Positions 56,539 to 64,000 of a stretch of DNA of 64,000 nt are shown here, in pieces. The notes beneath the pieces are model-generated. The model searched no databases. It was not told the DNA's origin and saw nothing but the letters and a program-made list of their open reading frames with translations. The position numbers and the translations under genes are program-made. The DNA is from Prostheceraeus crozeri (Eukaryota > Platyhelminthes > Polycladida > Euryleptidae), in the NCBI GenBank assembly GCA_907163375.1, contig CAJQUW010015417.1:27313-91312 (forward strand), written 5' to 3'. The stretch's first letter is position 1, and each line of letters opens with the position of its first letter.

Positions 56539-58974
56539 TACTTACATGTATTTTGTAGGCCTTGTGCGTGTCCTTTCGATTATAAGTCATATATTCGAAT
56601 GATGCAGTTACAGTTAGTCAGAAATCATAACTTTCATCATTGATTCTTTATTTAGCATTACAGCGTTGCACAACCTAGTGAAGTTAGCACTTACTACTCA
56701 GTGTTGGCATTGGAAACCTATCAATCACTGTCTTAAAGTAACCCAAAAATTGTATTTAGACGCCTATATAGTTTTCAGGCTTATTAATGCCTGATATGTC
56801 AGACTTGCATGTCAAATAGCCTGTCGATGCTGACAGATTATCAGCAAGATTTTGCACAATATCCACATTAAATATGTAAGTTCGTTGACAAATCTTGCTA
56901 TTTCTTGCCCTTTCATTCTTAATTTACTTTCAAAATTGAAGTTTTTCTTGATAAAATTCAAATGCAATTTGCGGGCGTTCTGCATCGCATGATGTGGGAG
57001 AGGTGCCAGTAGAATCGCATTGATCTTCTCTTTCTGTTGGTCATTGAACTGCTCACTGCGTTGTCCCAAAAGTTGAGAGTCGAAATGTTGCCAAATGAAC
57101 AGTATGCGAATGAAAGGGTTGAGTTCACTTCACTCGACAAGCACACTATTTAAATATTTCATCTTCTTCAATAACAGATTTCTTGATATTAAAAAACTTT
57201 GTAGCTCTCCTCAACCCTAAAATCAACAATTCTAATGCAAAACATAAGGATCTTAATTAAATTATAAATCAGCGAGTCTACCATAAATTTTAAACGTCAA
57301 TAATCTGAGGAATAGTCTTTCTGATTCACTATAACAAAAAATAGGAGAGCGACAAAGCATCTCAACTTGAATTCTGAATTGATAGCCATCAGTTCCGCTG
57401 CCACACAATTTGGTTTTACTCCTTAGACCGTACCATACGAAATCCTGGATAGCAGGCTTAACTCACAAAATGTACAAGATCACCCCTTTCTGCTACAAAA
57501 CTATTTATCAGAATTTGGCAGCCACGATATGCTTTCTATGGTATTTTGTGCTTAAAAACGAAGTTGTTGTTATCTATTACTAAACCAGATTTATCGTCTA
57601 TTGCTAAATAATTGTTTCATCATCGTTTTCATAGCGCAAGGCGTAGTGAAACACAGCGTAAGTTTCATAGCTGCGAAAGTTGAAGATTGCATGATAGGCC
57701 CTATTAATAAAGTTTGATTAAGACAAGGTTGGACCTTGGGTTCTGGGTCGACCTTGGGTAAGTGATACAAAACTTGCCTTTTAGTAATGCTGAATTATAT
57801 ACAAATCAAGCTATGAAAATTATGACATAAATATAAGGAGAAGTAAGAACATGAAGTTCTGATTTTTCATCAAAATGTCAATAAATTTGCAGAATATTTC
57901 AATAAGAAATACTTGTGGTTATTAGCTAATTCATTTAAGGCTTGACAATACCGCGCATTGAAAGATTGCACATACTAAATTTGCTGCAGGCTTAAATGTA
58001 TCCTGCTGCATTTGTGCATATTGAATTTTTGTATATTTCATACATTTTATATCTTCTCAGTTATCTCCGCACCCCTAAAAGTCTGCGAAAGCCGACGTGC
58101 ATCGAAAAAATGAATGCATTCCAATTTCGTGTTCTATATATGTTTAACCATCCACTCACTACACAGCTATAATATTTATCAAGTCTGTTTATATTTCTGT
58201 ATGATAAAATGAAAACAAGCTTTGTTATGGGCAATGTGTAATTCAATCATCATTGAATCAAAAATCTTCAATTAGTCAGCTTATCAGTATAAGCTAAATT
58301 AATATAAAGCCTAGTATAGACTAATAATATGTGGTGAGATAGTATAGGCTATGGCAGAAACTCGTGAACAACTTTCAGATCCCAACGTTCACACGTTCTC
58401 AATTAAGGCACGGAATATAGTGGGCTACAGTCATGTTGCTAGGCATTAAAGACATTAATAAGCACTAGGCCCCTAATTTTACGAATTAAGTCGATGTCTC
58501 AAAATTTCTTGGTTTCAGTTGCAAGTTTTCGTTCGAGCCTTCGAATAGAAACTTCGGTAGTAGAAATAAAATTTTCATTTAATACACCAGAATGTGATGA
58601 AATTATCGTAAAATAAGAATTTTGGCCTAGAGAAGCGTCTTTAGCAAAAAATACAGAGAAAGTACTTCGTTTTCACCTGATTCTACTCATTTATTGAAAC
58701 TTGGGGTTAAGTTCTAGGTTTTGGCCGAAGCTTTGGCCCAAAACTTATATTGGTGTACCCAATACAAGTTTCTATCCAACCTCAATTCAGAGATACGCAT
58801 TAGTTAGAGAGCTACACTCACCCAACGACAGCGTTTCCTTAATGGGGCTGAACAAAGTCACTGATAAACATTGTACAGGAAAAAGAGGGTTGGTAAAAAG
58901 ACCTTTAGTTCTATGGATTGATTGCCAAGATTTCAATTGATTCCAAAGATCAAACCATCTAATGCCTGTGTGGC
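56539..58974. other. Unassigned non-coding DNA
   Basis: No supported gene. The minus-strand frame at 56812-57069 has a charged, protein-like composition but no motif or splice signals that I can confirm. Confidence 0.35.
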
Positions 58975-59115
58975 TCTCAAGTGGTTGAATTAATAGCCTT
59001 GTTCCTGTCACAAACATGAAAACTGCCTGACAGCCGAGAATCGAATCCGGAATGCCGTGCTCATGCGACATCACAGCAACCTCAAGGGCCACTAGACTGC
59101 AAAGAACAGTGGATT
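58975..59115 (-). repeat. tRNA-derived SINE-like repeat
   Basis: Minus strand: GCAGTCTAGTGGCCCTTGAG (A-box-like) and CCGGATTCGATTCTCGG (B-box-like), about 45 bases apart, followed by CTGTCAGGCAGTTTTCATG. Reads as a further tRNA-derived SINE family. Confidence 0.55.
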
Positions 59116-60160
59116 CATGCTGCACCACAGGAACAAGTAGGCATTCTTCGTATCTCTTCGACCTCTTGAGTAACCGTGTGGCATTGAGGTGTTTAATCAA
59201 TTCGCCCAATCGAATTCTTCAAGCTATAAATGTCGTTACTGGAAACTTGGACGATATGAGAAAAATCTGAGAAGTGGAAAGCCATTTTCATCAAATTTAA
59301 ATGTCCATCGCATTGATGGCCTCTACTCCCTGTGAGAAATAAGTGACTAGTTTTCAAGCATTACAGTTCGTGTCCGAATCGTTGCACATACAATTTGATT
59401 AATTATTAGGGAGACAATGCAATTATTCTATTGTTTGGATATAATAATAATAATAACAGTGTCTATATTTCCAAGAAATGATAATCGTAATTACATATAA
59501 GCAATAATGAAATAAATCAAAATTTGTTCACAGTAATATCGATGACATGTGGCTAAAAGATGAAGTCAGATGATATGGTCAAATCACAACATTCACAAGT
59601 TGCACAAGTAGTCTTATTATATAACGAAGGCACAAAAGTTTCAGAAGGTGCCTTTCGAAATTTCATAATTCATGAGGGTAGTGACATAATCGAAGAAGGA
59701 TTGCCTTCGCATTTTGTAGCGGCAGATTCGAACATCAAAATGTCTAGAATAACGGAGGCGTTTGGAGACATATTTGTGCAGCAAATGTCTGCTGCATAAT
59801 GCCACCCTCTTAAAAAAGCTTCTTGCTGATTCGCTCATGTCTTTCTGTAAGTGATGAGCATATGTCAACTTCGATTTCCGGAAGATCGATCAGTTTAAAA
59901 GCACGCTTTTGAATTCTTTCAAATTTCATACTGAGTTTTTTGGCAATGACACAAAAACCTCCACCAGAGAGCGAATTTTATACTTTTTATTTTCAGAGTA
60001 ATTTTATATGCTTTACATTGCTATGGGGGACTGCAAGAACAGCATTTTGCCGAATAGTGAAGCCCGTTTTTTACACAGGCAACACACCATCGGATTGTTA
60101 TTGATATTGTCTGTTCACTGACTGTTCACCAACTGACTTCCAAATTTAATCATTTGCTTG
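59116..60160. other. Unassigned DNA with an ATAAT microsatellite
   Basis: A short (ATA)n run lies at about 59441-59457. The plus-strand open frame at 59560-59799 has no known domain. Otherwise nothing recognised. Confidence 0.35.
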
Positions 60161-60589
60161 CACTGTAAACCGCAGTCCGGCAATTATCCTACAAAACTAC
60201 TGACAAAATCAACCGACGATTGTCACCTCCAACATCCTGCGATATACGACGAATTTGTAGGTTCTCCACCGACATCGAAACAGATGCTTTGTATGCAAAT
60301 TAACTAAACAACAACTGTTGAATATTGATTGATTTTTTCGATTAGTGATTGCTTGACGTTTGGGCAATCTGTATTATTGTGTGGCAAAACCATGATTTAT
60401 TTTGACATAATTTAATTAGTTACCTACATTTTTGATAAAATTTAAGTTACATAATTACTATTCATTTTGTCGCTTTTGTCAGATATTGTACGTGTTCAGT
60501 GGCAATCATCCTACAAGAACTAACAATGACCGACGAAATAGATTTTGTAGGATAAATGTCTGTCAATTGTCAGTCAATGGTTTATAGTG
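60161..60589. mobile_element. CACTG-ended MITE, ~429 bp
   Basis: Left CACTGTAAACCGCAG... and right (reverse complement) CACACTATAAACCATTG..., each followed by TTATCCTACAAAA and a CGACGA/CGTCGG block. The ends are inverted repeats of about 100 bases with gaps. The tip is like that of the element at 50173. No coding signal; the target duplication is unclear. Confidence 0.6.
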
Positions 60590-61130
60590 TGCTTTGATTA
60601 GTTGATTCAATTAATTGATCAACTTCAATTAGTTGATTGAAAAGAACAACTAAATTACAATCAATTTTTGATCATCTTTGAGTTGCAGCATGTTAATTAC
60701 TATCTTTATGCGTTGCATCCTGTAGGTTGTATATCTCTAACAAGTATTTTCGATCACCCTTAAAAATCTGTCCATTTTCGAGATCTTTAGAGATCAGTCA
60801 ATTCTTTTCCATTCAACATTCCCTTTACTCTACACATTTCTGCCGACAATAAACAAGATTTGAAATTCTTTCCTGAAAAAATGAGCGGGAGAGAGGATAA
60901 GCACTATTAAAAAAAACGTGGACGCAAGCAGATATTCCTCGATTTCAAAGCGACAACTCCTCAACTTATCCGAGTAGCATCAAGTAGAATAGTCTTGACG
61001 ACTGTGCTCAGCTGCTGCTCTAACAAACTATCCGTCAATGGAGCTTCACATATCTCACATGCGCCATGATGAGCGAATGATGATCATGAGCGCGTGTATG
61101 AAGTTAGAGGAACCACTTTTATTTTTAAAC
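60590..61130. other. Unassigned DNA with TTGATTAGTTGA repeats
   Basis: 60593-60645 holds several near-repeats of TTGATTAGTTGA/AATTGATCAACTT. The rest is unremarkable. Confidence 0.35.
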
Positions 61131-61605
61131 TTGAATTTCTCAACAACGACTGCAAATTTGTGGAATCTGAGCCCAGATTCATGATCAGAAGGCTTAAATT
61201 GATCAAGTACAAGTTGTTTCAAACAGAATCAAGCTGCAAAAATGGCTCCGTTGGGTAGCTCCGCTAACTTCACATGCGTACATGAATATGTTGCAATATT
61301 ACCGTCTAGGTGCATTGTTGTGAAAAATGAAGCATACATTTGTGATCAGCGCAACAAATTGGATCAGGTAGTGACAAAATCAAACTGATTTACTGCGCCT
61401 ATCAGAGAAACTAAGTTCAAGTTGGTTTCGCTAACTTCACAACGGAGCCATCTGTAAACTTGAATTTCTCAGGCACGACTGCGAAATTGTGGAATCCAGA
61501 TTCGTGATCAGGAGCCTGAGATTGATAAAGTGGGAGTTCCCTCGAATAGAATCTCGCTGTAATGAATAATGGTTTCGATGGGTGGTTCCGCCAACTTCAC
61601 ACACG
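61131..61605 (+). repeat. Tandem pair of ~150-bp units with a GCTAACTTCAC motif
   Basis: Units at 61131-61275 and 61457-61600 share ACTTGAATTTCTCA, GTGGAATC, TGATCAG and end GGTnnnTCCGCTAACTTCAC or CCGCCAACTTCAC. A third motif copy, GTTTCGCTAACTTCACAA, lies between at 61422, and a fourth at 23921. No coding signal. Confidence 0.55.
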
Positions 61606-63919
61606 TGTCAAAAATAATATATTCATTTTTTAAGTCGTTTGCCTGTCGTACTACTTTCATTTGATTATCTAGAATTCTATCATTTAGCAATATCTCCATG
61701 AGAAGCTTAATCGATGAGTCGGGTGACTTTGTGCAAGGTCATAGAGGTTGCATTATGGCACATTAAAGAAGTCTGGTCTTTTTAACAATTTCTTCGCTGG
61801 AAGATACACATCATCTTATTAAAAATCATATGATCACAAACTATGAAGAAATGCACAATTTGCGGCAGTTCAGAGAACGAGAATTCGAAATAATAAACGT
61901 TGACATTTTAAATTGTCAAGAATTATAGAACAACTTTACTAAAGTTTTCATTTTCACGCTTTGACTTTCTCGATAGAAAGTTTCTTCGTTTTTCCACTAA
62001 CTTATAAATTTGATGGAATAGAGACTGAAAATTGTTGAGTTGGTGCAACACTTAGGTATGTAGTCACGCTATTGTTTTGTTTGCAGTTTAACTGTACATG
62101 TAGGTCAGCTTCTTTTAAGCAATCTGTCGATGTATTTTTAAAGTTTTCCAGCAGCGAGCATTCAAAATAGGCGGAGTGGATGAGCATGCTCTACTGAAGC
62201 TATATACTGAAAGATGCTTCAATGAGTATGATTTTCAAGGCACTCTGCATGGATAGAAACTATCTCTTGAACGCCTTTTCTTTGATGCAACCATTACGAA
62301 TCACGTTATGCTTGTTCATTTGTTGTATTAATAACACACTTTATGAAATATTTCAGCACGCTAAATCAGTTCTTAATGGAGTTGTTGCTTCTTCAGCCCA
62401 CAGAATGTTGCAAAGACAGTACAGGGAAGTGCAACCTGACTGTGATTGCAACTGATTAATAGAGATGCAACCATACATCTGTTGCATTATAAAATGTGGC
62501 TTGTAGACATTTTACGTGCACTAGCAACAAACTCCATTTGAATATACAAGAAATTCATGTTCACGAAATCATAAGAATTCGCTGAAACGCTTGTCGCATT
62601 TAAAATGAAAGTGAAGATAAGTCTCCTTTTATCAACTACAAACAGCCATAATTGATAAAGATAGTTATTGAAGATTGTGTCGGCTTCCTGATAACTCTTG
62701 ACTGATCGAAGAAATATGAAGGTTTTAAAGGGTTTATAGGTACCTTCATAAAGCGCTTACAGATACTAAGAATAATCCCTAAGTGAATACCTTTCACTTA
62801 ATATTTCAAATTGTGATATTTGACTTCTGTGTATTCAGTTGCTGTGTATGTGGGGTGCATTCAGTTTTTAGAATTATGATCGCTATAGTAAAACAGAGTT
62901 ACTATAATGAAAACCATGTGAAATAACTCACCGAGATTTGTAAGGCGGACGGGGCTACTTGGAACTGTGGTAAATGAAGTCTTCGGTAAGATTATATACT
63001 CGGGTAATGCTATAGTTGCGAAAGTTCTCTATCTCGTAACCAATAGTCGACTCAAATAAAGTTATGCGGGAGTGAATGGTGAATGAAAATAGTAGATTCT
63101 GTCATTGCCTGTCTTATGAGCACCAATCAGAGCTCTTTTATCTATCAAGATTTCATCAATTAAATCATCAGCTGTTCGCTAATCTCGAAAGTTTCTTCTT
63201 TTTGCTTCGTTTTAAATTTGTGAAACTGCAACTGACCAGTTGTATAAAAGAAGTGAGCCATAGAGTGCTGGCCATGTGCACCAACAACTTCTGACTCGAA
63301 ACTGTCTTCCATCGATTCTCTTTCCTTTATTTTATGATGAAAATGTGCCGTGAACAAAGAATTTGCAACAAGAATGATATGAAGAATGAAGATTTATGAA
63401 TTTTGCTCCCATTTTGAAATGATTGAGGGTAAATCCGCCAAAAATGCACATTTTCGGCGGATTTCCCCTTGAGCTCTATAATTCAGAATTTAATGCAAGC
63501 GAACATGCGCAGGATGATATCGTGAAATGCATTTGAAAGATTCTTTTGAATTAGTAATTTCATCTGAATAGTTAATCGTGACATTGTTTTCTAAAATCTA
63601 TGATTGCTTTGCTTGGACTATTTTTGTAGAGTATGTAGGAACATGGTCGTGTTCATGATGTAAAGCGCTCAATTACCTCTTTCACCAGCTAATCAAATGT
63701 AAAGCTGCTCTATTGAGGCTTTTAAGTACTGTGTGTCCACAACAGATGCTGAAAAATATAATTTCGAATAAAATTCACAGGTACGTTGATGCAAAATAAA
63801 TACGAGAAATTTTCTTGCAATATTAGTAAGCAATTAACAAGTTCTATCCCTAATGTATCCCTAAGTAGACTTGCAAAACATGAAACTTCTCTGAAAGGAA
63901 AGTTCTGTCACAGTACATT
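61606..63919. other. Unassigned non-coding DNA
   Basis: No supported gene or element. A short inverted repeat AAATCCGCCAAAAATGCACA / TTTTCGGCGGATTT occurs at about 63431-63466. Confidence 0.35.
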
Positions 63920-64000
63920 GTATATCTACAAAGAATGACAACTATTAAATCAGTAAAAGACAGACACCCTTGACTCCCCGACCCACGAATTGAACTGAAG
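63920..64000 (-). repeat. SINE copy cut by the window end
   Basis: Matches the tail and B-box side of the SINE at 43053: AGAATGACAACTATTAAA, GTAAAAGACA, CCTTGACTCCCCGAC. The tRNA-like head would lie outside the window. Confidence 0.65.

Noticed and set aside
56812-57146. Overlapping minus-strand frames with protein-like composition
   Set aside because: No identifiable domain or splice sites; cannot be supported as a gene.
59560-59799. 79-codon plus-strand frame
   Set aside because: No motif, and the minus strand is open over the same bases.

Overview
This is a gene-poor, AT-rich stretch of animal nuclear DNA, probably from an aquatic invertebrate. It has GT-AG introns, one long intact gene preceded by a 3' splice site, an exon that looks like an RFamide neuropeptide precursor exon, tRNA-derived SINEs, and many retroelements and cut-and-paste transposons. 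No prokaryotic, CRISPR or organellar features are visible. The neuropeptide exon predicts an amidated peptide ending in YIRFamide. That ending is best known from flatworms, but one short exon cannot fix the phylum.

Layout. 1-8 kb is mostly unrecognised non-coding DNA, with a neuropeptide-type exon on the minus strand at 797-871. 8.1-15.3 kb is an old Ty3/gypsy LTR retrotransposon on the minus strand, split by a 5'-truncated CR1-like LINE (9988-13174, plus strand). 19.5-20.5 kb is a Tc1/mariner-superfamily transposon with intact ends. 21.5-23.1 kb is a dead mariner fused to a fragment of an RT-associated protein, followed by a tRNA-derived SINE. 25.3-27.6 kb is the only full-length host gene: a 736-residue protein built of about six ubiquitin-like folds with acidic linkers. 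28-30.1 kb holds small inverted-repeat elements. A minus-strand signal-peptide exon sits at 30546-30618 with a likely 5' UTR exon upstream.

31.6-33.6 kb is a BEL/Pao LTR fossil split by a hAT element. 33.9-37.3 kb holds palindromes, a 96-bp hairpin, a direct duplication and a second hAT element. 37.9-40.0 kb is a three-layer nest of transposons. 41.0-42.5 kb is a Penelope-like fragment with inverted flanks and a hAT inside one flank. 43.0-43.4 kb carries SINE copies. 47.4-50.0 kb is a longer Penelope-like element bounded by TA microsatellites, followed by a small GTGCC-rich element. 52-53.8 kb has another SINE and a third Penelope-like fragment. 55.7-56.5, 59.0, 60.2 and 61.1-61.6 kb carry further small repeats, and the last 80 bases are the start of a SINE copy.

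The biology worth following is host coding. The tandem ubiquitin-like protein has no terminal diglycine, so it is unlikely to be a conjugated modifier and looks more like a scaffold. The signal-peptide exon and the RFamide exon lie on the same strand with compatible phase-1 junctions. They could be two exons of one neuropeptide gene whose long intron contains the ubiquitin-like gene; this is a hypothesis. For the mobile fraction, target-site duplications, an empty site inside an inverted repeat, and nesting order give a local relative chronology.
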